Shown: positions 8,671 through 18,458 of the stretch, in pieces
How positions within the stretch are numbered: the first letter of the stretch is position 1
How the letters are laid out: every line of letters starts with the position of its first letter
NCBI GenBank assembly: GCA_022778715.1
Contig: JALFRW010000019.1
Coordinates: forward strand, 35,829 to 99,828
Length of the DNA stretch: 64,000 nt
DNA from: Ezakiella sp.
Lineage (GTDB): Bacteria > Bacillota > Clostridia > Tissierellales > Peptoniphilaceae
Direction of reading: 5' to 3'
Notes under the pieces: model-generated
Database searches by the model: none
Seen by the model: the letters and a program-made list of their open reading frames with translations, nothing else
What the model was told of the DNA's origin: nothing
Made by a program: the position numbers and the translations under genes

Positions 8671-11600
8671 TTATTTTAGAACAAAATTTATGATTGTATC
8701 AATTGCTCCTGCCAAATCCGCCCTCGTCACTTCTCCGTCAAATTTATTTTCACCATCTTGTGAAAATTCGAGCAAACCTTTATTAATGGTGTCAATTACG
8801 GCATCACGACTCCAGTCCGGAAGGTAATTCATGGTTTCCGGAGAAACTGTTTTTACATTTGGTATATTGATATTGAGTTCTTTTAGCATTCTGGAGAGCA
8901 TGACAGCGAGTTCTTGCCTTGAGATTTTATTATTTGGTTTGAATGTTCCGTCTAAATAGCCGGTAACAATTCCGTGTGTCATAGCCCATTTTACCGAGTT
9001 GTAGTACCAATCACCGGGTTTAATATCTGTCGCAGTTAATTCATAGTTTATTGATTTGTCACTGGATATTCTCATAAGAATTTCTGCAATCATTGCTCTT
9101 GAAACTGTTACTTCCGGCTTAAAAAGATTGTCTCCCATTCCGAGTAAAATTCCCCTTGAAGCTAAATTTTTTATAGCTTCCGCTCTATTATCTTTAGGGA
9201 GGTCGGAAAAGTTTACCGGTAAGATTGGAGCGTTTACGGTTATAGGCTTTGTTTCGTTTATAACATTTTTTACAGGCGTTTTAATTATAACCGGTTCATC
9301 TTCTTTTATTATTTCTTTTTTAGGTTCAGCCGGTCTTAGTTCAAAATCCGGACTTGGTTCCGGTTTATTTTCGTCGTCGGTATTATCAGGAGGTTTATTT
9401 TCGTTGTCGGTATTATCATGAGGTTCATTTTCGTTGTCTGTATTATCATCAGGCTTATTTTCATCTTCTTTTAAAATTTTAACTACATTTGACACTAAAA
9501 ACTCCGTATAGCCATTTCCAAGGTCTTTTGACAACTTAATATAAAAAGGTTTGTTATATTCAAATTTTGCAGAATGATCGTCGTCTAGCGGAAATTCGTT
9601 GTTTTCTTGAATTATTTTTCCTGAAAAATCACAATTATCATCGCTTATAATTGCCAGGGAATTATCCTTAATCACTGCAATAAAATTTGAATTACAACTG
9701 ATGGCTTGCCAAGCGATAGAAGTGCGATTGTCTTCTTTGTAAGAATAGTCTTTATAACTGTCTTGATCCTCGCTTGTGAAAGCATCGGCTATATCCAGAA
9801 TCAATTTATCGACATCAGCAAGTTTAGAAGTTACTGCATCCATGCTTAGAAGTTTATCGATGAGTTTTGAAGTATCCAGTTCGCTTTTATAATGTTCTCC
9901 GTCTTTTTTAAATCCAAGATTCATTAGAGTTTTTTCAATGCTGTCCCCAACCATTCCTGTAAGAACTTGTTTTACAATATTGCCGCTGATGCCCATAGCA
10001 CTAAAGTCAATTATCTCTGAAGGCAATGGATCATAGTTGATGCCTTTAATAACATCATTCAAAACGTCTGATAGAGGATTTTTTACTTGTTCAATTATAT
10101 CTTTAATTACACCTTCATTTTTTATTTTATCCGTAGCCGCTTGCATTTCAGGAGAAAGAGTTTCATTTCCGGCTAAATGGTATAAATAAGAATAGTTTGC
10201 AAAGTCTTCAATTGTAATTTCATCTGTAATATTTGCATCTAATAAAGGTTTTGCCATATTTTTTACATAACCCAAGAGAGCTTCTTTATCTTGAAGTTTC
10301 TTTTCAAATTGAGTGAGCAGGTTTTCCACAAAAACACATAAGTCTTCTTTTGATACACTGACATTTAAGTTTGCCAAATTTGCCGTTACAATAAGTTTAT
10401 CAGCTTCAACTTTTATTTCTATATTTGCTTCAGCAAAATTAGCAGAGGCAATTTCTTTAATCTTAGGAATAATTAAATCGTCCAGATGTGCCCATAGAAA
10501 ATCGCTCAACTTTTGATGCCTTAAAGCCGGATCCGGAATATCCTTTTCCAGTAATCCGGTTATGGTTAATGTTAAATTATTGGATAAGTTTTTATAAAGT
10601 TCTGAAGTAAATAATATTCCGCTTGCACCGACAAGAAGATTTTCGTTAATCAAATTGCTTTTGGCAAAAGTTGTTAAATCATCAATTTGCTTTAAACCTC
10701 TATCTTTAGGATCGGTATATTGAACTTTTTTTATTAACTCGGTGTCAATATCCAAATTGTATTTGCCGCTATTTGAAATTGAGTTTGTGAGTTTAACATG
10801 ACGCACCGGGCAAGGGTAAGTGACTGTAGAGCCGGTTTCTATATCGTAGATTGTGTTACCTTTTTTGCTGGTATATTTAGCTATATCCTGTGAGTGCATA
10901 TGACCGGTAAAAATATAACTAACTCCTAAATCTGCAAATGCTTCGGCAGACCTTTTTCCGTCGTAAGCATTGTCGTCATCCCATTCATTTAAAAGATACT
11001 CTTTTAATAATGATGGCTCTTTAACAAAGTGAGGAATATATCCGTGGTGACTTAAAATAAAAACAACGTCATTTCTATTTTTTGCTTCAATAATTTGTTT
11101 CTTTGCCCATTGATATAAACTTTGTCCAATAGTGCCTTCAGTCATATGAGAATCTTTTCCACTTGGATTAATTTCAGCGGTATTTATACTGGTATCAATA
11201 CCGATAACGGTTAGACCGTTTTTATTTTCGATTGACCCGTCCAAATCAACGTGTTTTGCGTATGAACAAGCACCGTGACCCTCTAAAAGATTTGGATAGT
11301 TACTCATATATTCTTTGTATTCATCAGAATCTTTGTAAAGAACAGCATTTTCGTATAAAGAACTATACATGTCAATTATATCTTGGTGATTTGTTAAGCC
11401 GGCCAGTTCAATCTTTCCGGTAGCATCATCATAAGTTGTAAAATCGTAACCGTTATAATTGTTGATGTCGTGATTTCCGGGAATAACAAAATAGTTAGCT
11501 TTTTTGCCTTCGGCTTCTCTTTCTTTTTTCCATGCTTCCAAATGTTCGCTTACATATTTGTGAGAAGGCTTTTCACCATCTTTTGTAATATCTCCGGGAA

Positions 11601-11940
11601 TCATAATAATTTCCGAATCATTATTCTTAGCAAGCCAAAGAGCGGAATCAAAAATCCCCTGGCTTTGTGTAAATAGCTTTCTATCACTGTTTTCTGCAAT
11701 TGTGTATGCAGGATTTTCCGCTATTAATTCTTCAGGCAGCACATGAATATCGGACATAATAGACATTTTCAAACTGCTTTCAGGATATTGAGCGGAAAAA
11801 ATTATTTCTTCACTACTATTTGCCGCATTTTCATAAATAGAATTTGTTTCATTCGAATTTGCCATCACTTCCGTTACGGGAGCGATGACTAATAGGAATG
11901 CCAACAAAAATGTCAACGTTTTCTTAAATAAATTTTTCAT
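8671..11940 (-). CDS. Secreted SLH-anchored calcineurin-like metallophosphatase
   Basis: 1089 residues; RBS GGAGGTT is just upstream (11943-11949 on the plus strand). Signal peptide with cleavage near VMANS. The metallophosphoesterase core has all blocks in order: SDIHV (Asp64, His66), PGDITKDGE (Asp117), PGNHDIN (Asn156, His157), LSHHGY and TGHMHSQD. A long middle part of unknown fold follows (about residues 400-820), then a low-complexity linker repeating DNTDNENKP, and three SLH domains from about residue 905. Inference: it dephosphorylates or cleaves phosphodiesters outside the cell (nucleotides, teichoic-acid-like polymers or others) while held in the wall. The substrate cannot be told. 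It stands alone, flanked by hairpins. Confidence 0.85.
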   Translation of the reverse strand: MKNLFKKTLTFLLAFLLVIAPVTEVMANSNETNSIYENAANSSEEIIFSAQYPESSLKMSIMSDIHVLPEELIAENPAYTIAENSDRKLFTQSQGIFDSALWLAKNNDSEIIMIPGDITKDGEKPSHKYVSEHLEAWKKEREAEGKKANYFVIPGNHDINNYNGYDFTTYDDATGKIELAGLTNHQDIIDMYSSLYENAVLYKDSDEYKEYMSNYPNLLEGHGACSYAKHVDLDGSIENKNGLTVIGIDTSINTAEINPSGKDSHMTEGTIGQSLYQWAKKQIIEAKNRNDVVFILSHHGYIPHFVKEPSLLKEYLLNEWDDDNAYDGKRSAEAFADLGVSYIFTGHMHSQDIAKYTSKKGNTIYDIETGSTVTYPCPVRHVKLTNSISNSGKYNLDIDTELIKKVQYTDPKDRGLKQIDDLTTFAKSNLINENLLVGASGILFTSELYKNLSNNLTLTITGLLEKDIPDPALRHQKLSDFLWAHLDDLIIPKIKEIASANFAEANIEIKVEADKLIVTANLANLNVSVSKEDLCVFVENLLTQFEKKLQDKEALLGYVKNMAKPLLDANITDEITIEDFANYSYLYHLAGNETLSPEMQAATDKIKNEGVIKDIIEQVKNPLSDVLNDVIKGINYDPLPSEIIDFSAMGISGNIVKQVLTGMVGDSIEKTLMNLGFKKDGEHYKSELDTSKLIDKLLSMDAVTSKLADVDKLILDIADAFTSEDQDSYKDYSYKEDNRTSIAWQAISCNSNFIAVIKDNSLAIISDDNCDFSGKIIQENNEFPLDDDHSAKFEYNKPFYIKLSKDLGNGYTEFLVSNVVKILKEDENKPDDNTDNENEPHDNTDNENKPPDNTDDENKPEPSPDFELRPAEPKKEIIKEDEPVIIKTPVKNVINETKPITVNAPILPVNFSDLPKDNRAEAIKNLASRGILLGMGDNLFKPEVTVSRAMIAEILMRISSDKSINYELTATDIKPGDWYYNSVKWAMTHGIVTGYLDGTFKPNNKISRQELAVMLSRMLKELNINIPNVKTVSPETMNYLPDWSRDAVIDTINKGLLEFSQDGENKFDGEVTRADLAGAIDTIINFVLK
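9358..9465 (-). repeat. In-gene tandem repeat encoding the DNTDNENKP linker
   Basis: About three imperfect 30-base units encode repeated DNT-D(N/D)ENKP blocks in the linker between the phosphatase part and the SLH domains. Copy number in such tracts often varies between strains. Confidence 0.7.
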
Positions 11941-12070
11941 ATTAACCTCCGAATGTAGTATTTTTTAGTTACATATTTATGATACAGGTAAATTATTAAT
12001 TTATTATTCACTTCATGTTAAAAAAACTTAAGGAGTATTAATGCGGCAATTTAATTTGAGGAATATACAC

Positions 12071-12102
12071 AAAAAAGAACCTCTAAAAGAGATTCTTTTT
12101 TT
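12071..12102 (-). terminator. Terminator downstream of the methyltransferase gene
   Basis: AAAAAAGAA and CTCT (12071-12084) pair with AGAG and TTCTTTTTT (12088-12101) with one mismatch. T runs lie on both strands, so it can end minus-strand transcription from 12237. Confidence 0.65.
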
Positions 12103-12236
12103 AAATTATTATTTATAGAACTGATAACACAACAATCCAACTCAATCAAGTTCTAAATTTTTGTTAGTTTCCGTTAAAAAAGCTGAATTATATTCTAAAA
12201 ATGACACTCTAAAAGTCCATTTTTTAACAAGCGAAT

Positions 12237-12947
12237 TTAGAGAACGTTTACAACTTCTCCGATGACAATAATTCCTGGCGTTTTGATATCATATTTTTCT
12301 TTCGTTTCCGCCGCTTTCAATAATGTCGTCTTTGTGATCCTCTCGTTTTTCACTGACGCGTTTTCAATAAAACAAACTGGTGTTTTTGGGTCTTTGCCTT
12401 TTGCCAGGAGTTTATCGCAAATTTTTTTGGTGTTGCCAATCCCCATCAGTATTACAATTGTGCCGTTTAATTTTGCAAGTGCTTCGTAGTTTATGGTGTC
12501 GTCTTTCATTTCATGCCCAGTTAGGACTGTGAAAGATTTTGCAATGCCTCTATGAGTGATTGGAATGCCGGCAAGTAGCGGTGCCGAAGTTGCCGAGCTA
12601 ACTCCCGGAATAACTTCCGGAGTTATGCCCTTTTCTTTTAGATACTGATATTCTTCACCGCCTCTGCCAAACACAAAGGGGTCGCCGCCTTTTAAGCGCA
12701 GCACATTTTCGTATTCTAGAGCGGCTTTATAAATTAACTCATTTATTTTGTCTTGTTTCATGGAATGTTTGCCGGCACGTTTGCCCACGAAAATTATTTT
12801 CGCATCATTTCGTGCGTATTTTAAAAGTTCGTCCGACACGAGTGCGTCACAAAGTATGCAGTCAGCTGTCTTTATTCTGTCTAAAGTTTTAAGTGTTACC
12901 AGTTCCGGATCGCCGGGACCGGCACCGGCTAATGTAATTTTTGCCAT
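12237..12947 (-). CDS. cobA: Uroporphyrinogen-III C-methyltransferase (SUMT)
   Basis: 236 residues, the usual length of a single-domain SUMT. The tetrapyrrole methylase signatures are all present: LAGAGPGDPELVTLKT at the N terminus, LRLKGGDPFVFGRGGEE, a PGVSSATSAPLLAGIPITHR block and LMGIG. It transfers two methyl groups from SAM to uroporphyrinogen III to give precorrin-2, the branch point to siroheme and cobalamin. No other tetrapyrrole gene lies near it; the divergent neighbour is a PIN-like protein. The enzyme call is firm. Why it stands alone is unknown; the rest of the pathway may be elsewhere or lost. Confidence 0.93.
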   Translation of the reverse strand: MAKITLAGAGPGDPELVTLKTLDRIKTADCILCDALVSDELLKYARNDAKIIFVGKRAGKHSMKQDKINELIYKAALEYENVLRLKGGDPFVFGRGGEEYQYLKEKGITPEVIPGVSSATSAPLLAGIPITHRGIAKSFTVLTGHEMKDDTINYEALAKLNGTIVILMGIGNTKKICDKLLAKGKDPKTPVCFIENASVKNERITKTTLLKAAETKEKYDIKTPGIIVIGEVVNVL

Positions 12948-13096
12948 TTTTTCTCCTTGTTATAAAATAGTTGTGTAAGTATTTTTAATTATAAAAATAA
13001 TAAAGTGGTATAATATAGACCTGAATAAATAGTTTTGTTAATAATATTTATATTTTATATGATAATATTGATATTGTAAAGATAAGGGTGTGAGAT

Positions 13097-13666
13097 ATGT
13101 TTATTTATGTTGATACTGAAAATGTGGAGTCCGGTTGGGTTGACATTTTGCCTAAACTTACTGGTGATGACACAGTGTATGTGTTTTATACCAAAAATTC
13201 TAAGGGAATTGATGTAGGCAAGCTCGATATGATTAGAAAAACAGATGTGGATATAGAATTTTTCGAAAGCTCCACAGGAGAGAATGCACTTGATTTTGTG
13301 CTCTCAAGCTTTCTTGGCAGCCGAATAAAAAAGAGCGACAAACACATCATTTTAAGTGCAGACACGGGCTATTCGCCTTTGGTGAAATTTTGGCGTGATT
13401 ATGCGGAAGTGATTGTGATTGCAGACGAAAAATCGCTAGCGGAGTATATTGAAACGGGAGAGATTCCAACGCCAAAGACTATTTCAAGCGGCAAATTAGT
13501 CACTCATATAAAAGTATCCGAGCCGCAAAAACGCCAAGTGCAAAGTATTTTGGACAAGGTGGGCAGCGAGGATTTAAATGAGATTTATCAAGCACTGACC
13601 AAAAATTTTGGGCAGGATGACGGCGCAAGTATTTATAGACAAGTTCGTTTTCAATTAAAAAAATAA
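13097..13666 (+). CDS. PIN/NYN-like domain protein, possible RNase
   Basis: 189 residues. The N-terminal half carries acidic residues spaced as in PIN/NYN-type nucleases: IYVDTEN near the start, NALDFVLSSFLG in the middle and ILSADTGYSPLV after a beta strand. The C-terminal 50 residues look like a small helical domain (VGSEDLNEIYQALTKNFGQ). It ends 10 bases before sufC and is probably cotranscribed with the suf operon. Inference: an RNA-cleaving or RNA-binding protein of unknown role. An abortive-infection or regulatory role is possible but unsupported here. Confidence 0.6.
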   Translation: MFIYVDTENVESGWVDILPKLTGDDTVYVFYTKNSKGIDVGKLDMIRKTDVDIEFFESSTGENALDFVLSSFLGSRIKKSDKHIILSADTGYSPLVKFWRDYAEVIVIADEKSLAEYIETGEIPTPKTISSGKLVTHIKVSEPQKRQVQSILDKVGSEDLNEIYQALTKNFGQDDGASIYRQVRFQLKK

Positions 13667-13676
13667 AGGAGTTTTT

Positions 13677-14411
13677 ATGTTATTAAAAGTTAAAGATATT
13701 TATGCAGGAGCAAACGACAGAGAAATTTTAAAAGATTTATCTCTTGAAGTTAGCGAAGGAGAAATCCATGTTATCATGGGACCAAATGGCAGCGGGAAGA
13801 GTACACTTGCTCATGTTATTATGAATACCGGCGGATACGAAATTAATTCCGGCAATATCTTTTTCGAAGGCGAAGATATCACCGAACTTGAAACTGATAA
13901 GAGAGCAAGACTCGGACTTTTTATGAGCTATCAAGCTCCACCGGAGATTCCCGGAGTTACGCTTGAAAACTTTATTCGTGCAGCAATCACAGCTCGTGAT
14001 GGAGAAACACCAAGCTTTTTTGATTTGCGTGATAAGATTGAAGAAATTATGGACGAACTCCATATTAATACGGACTACAAAGAAAGATATGTAAATGTTG
14101 GATTCTCAGGCGGAGAGAGAAAGAAGAGTGAGATTTTGCAGCTTTTGATGCTTGAACCCAAGCTTGCAATTTTGGACGAAACAGATTCCGGTCTTGATGT
14201 GGATGCTGTTGAAGTAGTAGGCAAGGGAATTGCAAGGTTTATGGAAAAGAAATCTCGCAGTTTGATTGTTATCACTCACCACCAAGAAATTTTGAAATAT
14301 GTTAAACCGGATTTTGTGCACGTTATTGTGGATGGCAAGATTGTGACAACCGGCAAGGCAGATTTGATGGACAAGATCGGGAAGGAAGGATTTGCTCAAT
14401 TTAGGGGGTAA
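13677..14411 (+). CDS. sufC: Fe-S cluster assembly ATPase SufC
   Basis: 244 residues with an ABC ATPase layout: Walker A GPNGSGKST, ABC signature FSGGERKKSEI, Walker B LAILDETDSGLD and the H-loop ITHHQEIL. The ETDSGLD form is typical of SufC. It powers the SufBCD scaffold that builds Fe-S clusters. First gene of the suf block proper, followed one base later by sufB. RBS is AAAGGAG at the end of the PIN-like gene. Confidence 0.97.
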   Translation: MLLKVKDIYAGANDREILKDLSLEVSEGEIHVIMGPNGSGKSTLAHVIMNTGGYEINSGNIFFEGEDITELETDKRARLGLFMSYQAPPEIPGVTLENFIRAAITARDGETPSFFDLRDKIEEIMDELHINTDYKERYVNVGFSGGERKKSEILQLLMLEPKLAILDETDSGLDVDAVEVVGKGIARFMEKKSRSLIVITHHQEILKYVKPDFVHVIVDGKIVTTGKADLMDKIGKEGFAQFRG

Positions 14412-14412
14412 C

Positions 14413-15819
14413 ATGGCTAAGAAAACTATTGTAGACGATATAGACAGAGGAGTTTACGACACGATTCAAGAGGTGGGCTTTAAGACAAAGTTAGATGCTG
14501 GCCTTACAAAAGAAATCACCGACAAAATTAGTGCCGAAAAAAATGAACCGGAATGGATGCGCGATCTTAGGCGTCGTGCTGTTGACATTTTCTATGAACT
14601 CGACAATCCTGTCTGGGGTCCGGATTTATCCGAAGTGGATTTAGATAATATCGTCACATATATAAGTCCGGATGCAAATATGGAAGACGATTGGTCAAAA
14701 GTTCCGAAGGAAATAAAATCTATGTTCGACAAGCTTGGTATTCCGGAGGCTGAAAAAGGTAAATTGTTGTCGGGCGTTGGAGCACAATACGACAGTGAAG
14801 TGGTTTATCACAATGTGCAAAAGGAGCTCACCGAGCAAGGTGTCATCTTCTTGGATTTTGACACAGCGGTTAAAGAACACGAGGATTTGGTTAAAAAGTA
14901 TTTCCAAAAGGCAATTCCGCCAAGGCTTCACAAGTACACAGCACTTCACTACGCAGTTTGGAGTGGGGGTACATTTGTTTACGTGCCAAAAGGAGTGCAT
15001 GTGGAAGTGCCCCTTCAAACATATTACCGCTTGAATGCGCCGGGTGCAGGACAATTTGAACACACAATGATAATTGTAGATGAAGGTGCAAGCTGCAGAT
15101 TTATCGAAGGCTGCTCAGCTCCGAAATATAATGTGCTTAACATCCATGCAGGCAGCGTTGAGCTTTTTGTGGAAAAAAATGCAAAATTAAATTTCACATC
15201 CATTGAAAACTGGTCCAGAAACATGTATAACTTAAACACCAAGCGTGCAGTTGTGGGTGAAAATGGAAGAATGGAATGGGTTGGTGGATCGTTTGGCTCA
15301 AAGGTGAGTATGCTATATCCGGGCACAATGCTTAACGGTGAAGGCGCTGTAGTGGACAATGTGACACTCACATTTGCAGGCAGCGGACAAATTATCGAAA
15401 ATGGTGCGCAAGTGTTTCACAATGCAAAAAACACCAAGAGCAATATCGACTCAAGGTCAATTTCAAAATCCGGAGGTGTGAGCGTTTATCGCGGACTCGT
15501 TAAGATTTTGCCAAATGCAGCCGGCTCTGTGAGCACAGGTTCGTGCGAAAGCTTGATGCTAGACAGCGAATCTCGCGCAGATACAATTCCGGTTATTATA
15601 AACGAATGTAAGGAAGCTACAATTGGTCACGAAGCCTCAATTGGGAGAGTTGACGAAGAGGTTGTAAATTACATGTGTTCTAGAGGGATCAGCGAAAATG
15701 AAGCAAAGGCAATGATTGTTAGAGGATTTGCGGACCCGGTGGCTCGTGAACTGCCACTTGAATATGCGGTTGAGATGAACAATCTAATAAACCTGGAACT
15801 AGAAGGGACGGTGGGTTAG
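14413..15819 (+). CDS. sufB: Fe-S cluster scaffold protein SufB
   Basis: 468 residues from the ATG at 14413. That start is chosen because TTAGGGGG, which ends sufC, is its RBS; the in-frame ATG at 14392 lies inside sufC. Typical SufB blocks are seen: SGGTFVYVPKGVHVEVPLQ, DEGASCRFIEGCSAP and the C-terminal MCSRGISENEAK. SufB forms the SufBC2D complex, receives persulfide sulfur from SufS/SufU and assembles the cluster. Confidence 0.97.
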   Translation: MAKKTIVDDIDRGVYDTIQEVGFKTKLDAGLTKEITDKISAEKNEPEWMRDLRRRAVDIFYELDNPVWGPDLSEVDLDNIVTYISPDANMEDDWSKVPKEIKSMFDKLGIPEAEKGKLLSGVGAQYDSEVVYHNVQKELTEQGVIFLDFDTAVKEHEDLVKKYFQKAIPPRLHKYTALHYAVWSGGTFVYVPKGVHVEVPLQTYYRLNAPGAGQFEHTMIIVDEGASCRFIEGCSAPKYNVLNIHAGSVELFVEKNAKLNFTSIENWSRNMYNLNTKRAVVGENGRMEWVGGSFGSKVSMLYPGTMLNGEGAVVDNVTLTFAGSGQIIENGAQVFHNAKNTKSNIDSRSISKSGGVSVYRGLVKILPNAAGSVSTGSCESLMLDSESRADTIPVIINECKEATIGHEASIGRVDEEVVNYMCSRGISENEAKAMIVRGFADPVARELPLEYAVEMNNLINLELEGTVG

Positions 15820-16755
15820 ATGACGACTAAAATAAATGAGTTAAAATATAAAACATTCAAACATTTAGGCGTAAACGAACTCGGAAAGGCAAGCGATAAC
15901 ATAAAAGAAATCCATGAAGTATTGGGTTATGATTTTGGCGAAGAAGTCATTTTGAAAGAAAAATCTCAAATTTCCACCGAATATGAAGTACATGACACTT
16001 GGGCAGTCACTAGAGACAGTTACGCAATTGACAAAAACGACAGTTTTGAATTCGGCATTTGTTATACGGGCGACATGAATCACGCTGTAAACTTGAGATT
16101 ACACATAAAAGAAAATGCAAAGGCAAAAGTTTGTTTAATTTTTAATATGCTCGACTGTGACCTTCTTGGAAAAATCGACATTAAAATCGAAGAAAATGCC
16201 GAGCTGGAATTTGCACCGCTTTTCATTATGGGCGAAAATGTGATTATGAATATTCACATGAGTTTGGCAGGTGAAAATTCAAAATTCCACATGGAAGGCG
16301 GCTATATTTTTGAAGGCAATAATATAGCCGACATAAATGTGCAGGCAAATCACTCTAAAAACTCTGAAAGCATTATAAATATGCATGGAATTTTGCTTGA
16401 AAATTCAAAGAAAACTTACAAGTACACTTTGGATTTCCCGAGAGGTTCCACAAATGCAAAGGGTTCTGAAAGTGAAAGAGTCATTGCACTTGCAGATAAT
16501 TTTAAAAACATCGTGGTTCCGGTTTTGTTAGTTGGCGAAGATAATATTGAAGCTAGCCACGGCGCTGAAATCACACAATTTGATAAAGAAAAATTAGACT
16601 ATATGTACTCTCGAGGAATCAATAAAGAAACGGCTGAATTTATGTCCGTGAAGACGGAGCTTTCTCCGGTTATAGATATGAACAATGCTCGTGGGAAGGA
16701 AATAATAAAGAATAGACTTTTTGAAATATTTCCGGGAGGAGATAATGAAATTTAA
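15820..16755 (+). CDS. sufD: Fe-S cluster assembly protein SufD
   Basis: 311 residues, somewhat short for SufD. It is a beta-helix paralogue of SufB with the C-terminal motif YMYSRGINKETAEFM and SHGAEITQFDKEKL. It starts at the base after the sufB stop (RBS in GGGACGGTGGG) and overlaps sufS by 11 bases. Partner of SufB and SufC in the scaffold. Sequence is less conserved, so the call rests on the C-terminal motif and operon position. Confidence 0.92.
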   Translation: MTTKINELKYKTFKHLGVNELGKASDNIKEIHEVLGYDFGEEVILKEKSQISTEYEVHDTWAVTRDSYAIDKNDSFEFGICYTGDMNHAVNLRLHIKENAKAKVCLIFNMLDCDLLGKIDIKIEENAELEFAPLFIMGENVIMNIHMSLAGENSKFHMEGGYIFEGNNIADINVQANHSKNSESIINMHGILLENSKKTYKYTLDFPRGSTNAKGSESERVIALADNFKNIVVPVLLVGEDNIEASHGAEITQFDKEKLDYMYSRGINKETAEFMSVKTELSPVIDMNNARGKEIIKNRLFEIFPGGDNEI

Positions 16756-17965
16756 TCCAGAAGAAATTAAAAAGGATTTTCCGGTCTTAAAAGAGGGATA
16801 TATTTATTTGGATAGTGCAGCTACCACGCAAAAACCGATTCAAGTGATAGAGGCAGTTTCAAATTATTATTTAAACGACAATGCAAATCCTCATCGCTCC
16901 GCACATCTTTTAGGCGTTAGAGCAACTGAGGATTTTGAAAGTGCAAGGGAAACGGTTAGAAGATTTATAAATGCAAAATCAACCGATGAAATTGTGTTCA
17001 CCAAAAATGCGACTGAAAGTTTGAATATTATATCAAATTCATTCCTAAAGAAATTAAACGCAGGCGATGAAATCTTGGTGACGATTGCAGAGCACCACGC
17101 AAACTATGTCAACTGGTTAAATGTGGCAGAAGTTACCGGTGCAAAAATGAAGGTTGCATATTTAAATGACGATAGGACGCTTGATATTGAAGATTTTCTA
17201 AGCAAGATCACGCCAAAAACCAAAGTAGTGGCTTTTCAAGAAACTTCAAATGTGACAGGCGCAATCGTAGATGTAAAATCGCTTATAAAAGAAATTAGAA
17301 AAAAAACCGATGCAAAAATAGTAGTGGACGGCAGCCAAAGTGTGCCTCATAAAGTGACGGACGTTCGGGATATGGACTGTGACTACTTTGCTTTTAGCGG
17401 ACACAAGCTTCTAGCTCCAATGGGAATTGGCGTTTTGTACGGAAAAGACGGTGCGCTGAATGAACTTTCGCCACTTCTTTATGGCGGAGACATGATTGAA
17501 TATGTGTATGAGACACATGCCAGTTTTTTGGATGCACCGTTTAAATTTGAAGGAGGCACGCAAAATGTTGGTGCTGCAATAGGTTTGAAAGCGGCAATTG
17601 AGTATCTCGAAAAAATCGGCATGGATAATATTGCGAAGTACGAAAAAGAAATATCAAAATATGCATACGAAAAAATTTCAGCACTTGATGGTGTAGTTAT
17701 GTACACCACGTCAAACGAAGAAAGATCCGCCGTTATTTCTTTTAATATTGATGGAGCTCATCCGCATGACATCGCTACAATTCTCGATTCAAAGGGAATT
17801 ATGATTAGAAGCGGACACCACTGCGCACAACCGCTTCACAGATATTTGGGGCGACCTTTTAGTGCAAGGGCAAGTTTTTATATCTACAATACCATAGACG
17901 AAGTGGACAAATTAGCAGAAGGCATTAATTATGTTAAGGAGGTGCTTAAACTTGGAATTAAATAG
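16745..17965 (+). CDS. sufS: Cysteine desulfurase SufS
   Basis: 406 residues from the ATG at 16745, which has GGGAGGAG just upstream; it overlaps sufD by 11 bases. PLP enzyme of the SufS group: the Lys in FSGHKLLAPMGIGVLYG binds PLP, SQSVPH carries the ring-stacking region, and the catalytic Cys is in RSGHHCAQPL. It releases sulfur from cysteine as a persulfide for SufU. The neighbours confirm the role. Confidence 0.97.
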   Translation: MKFNPEEIKKDFPVLKEGYIYLDSAATTQKPIQVIEAVSNYYLNDNANPHRSAHLLGVRATEDFESARETVRRFINAKSTDEIVFTKNATESLNIISNSFLKKLNAGDEILVTIAEHHANYVNWLNVAEVTGAKMKVAYLNDDRTLDIEDFLSKITPKTKVVAFQETSNVTGAIVDVKSLIKEIRKKTDAKIVVDGSQSVPHKVTDVRDMDCDYFAFSGHKLLAPMGIGVLYGKDGALNELSPLLYGGDMIEYVYETHASFLDAPFKFEGGTQNVGAAIGLKAAIEYLEKIGMDNIAKYEKEISKYAYEKISALDGVVMYTTSNEERSAVISFNIDGAHPHDIATILDSKGIMIRSGHHCAQPLHRYLGRPFSARASFYIYNTIDEVDKLAEGINYVKEVLKLGIK

Positions 17966-18377
17966 TGTTTATTCAGAAATAATATTGGAGGCGGCTAATT
18001 CAAAAAAGAATTTTAGAAAATTGGACAATCCAGATATTGAAGAGTTAGGGCACAATCCATCTTGTGGGGATGAACTCACAATTTATGCTAAGATAAAAGA
18101 TGGAGTGATTGAAGACGCATCATTCACAGGAGAAGGTTGCGCTATAAGCAGGGCCTCCACTTCGATCATGATAGATCTCATAAAAGGCAAAACAGAATCA
18201 GAGGCAAAAGAATTGATAAGTATTTTTCTAGGCATGATTAGAGGCGAAGAAATTTCAAAAGAAGATTTTAAAAGATTAAAAGATGCTAGAATGTTTGAAG
18301 GTATTAAACAACTTCCCGCAAGAGCAAAATGCGCGACTCTTGCTTGGCATACACTTGAAAATATAATAGAAAAATAA
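17952..18377 (+). CDS. sufU: Sulfur-transfer protein SufU
   Basis: Start read as TTG at 17952 because AGGAGG lies at 17937-17942; the earlier ATG at 17931 precedes that RBS. It overlaps the end of sufS. 141 residues with the three zinc/sulfur-ligand cysteines of SufU: HNPSCGDEL, FTGEGCAISRAS and ARAKCATLAWH, including the insertion that separates SufU from IscU. It accepts sulfur from SufS. Last gene of the operon; a hairpin follows. Confidence 0.95.
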   Translation: MELNSVYSEIILEAANSKKNFRKLDNPDIEELGHNPSCGDELTIYAKIKDGVIEDASFTGEGCAISRASTSIMIDLIKGKTESEAKELISIFLGMIRGEEISKEDFKRLKDARMFEGIKQLPARAKCATLAWHTLENIIEK

Positions 18378-18392
18378 TTATAATAAAAAATT

Positions 18393-18421
18393 AAGCACCC
18401 TTGTGGTGTTTTATTTTTTTT
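18393..18421 (+). terminator. Terminator of the suf operon
   Basis: AGCACC (18394-18399) pairs with GGTGTT (18405-18410), followed by TTATTTTTTTT. Confidence 0.75.
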
Positions 18422-18458
18422 GGGGTATAAATAAACATTAATATTTACGGAGGAATTT

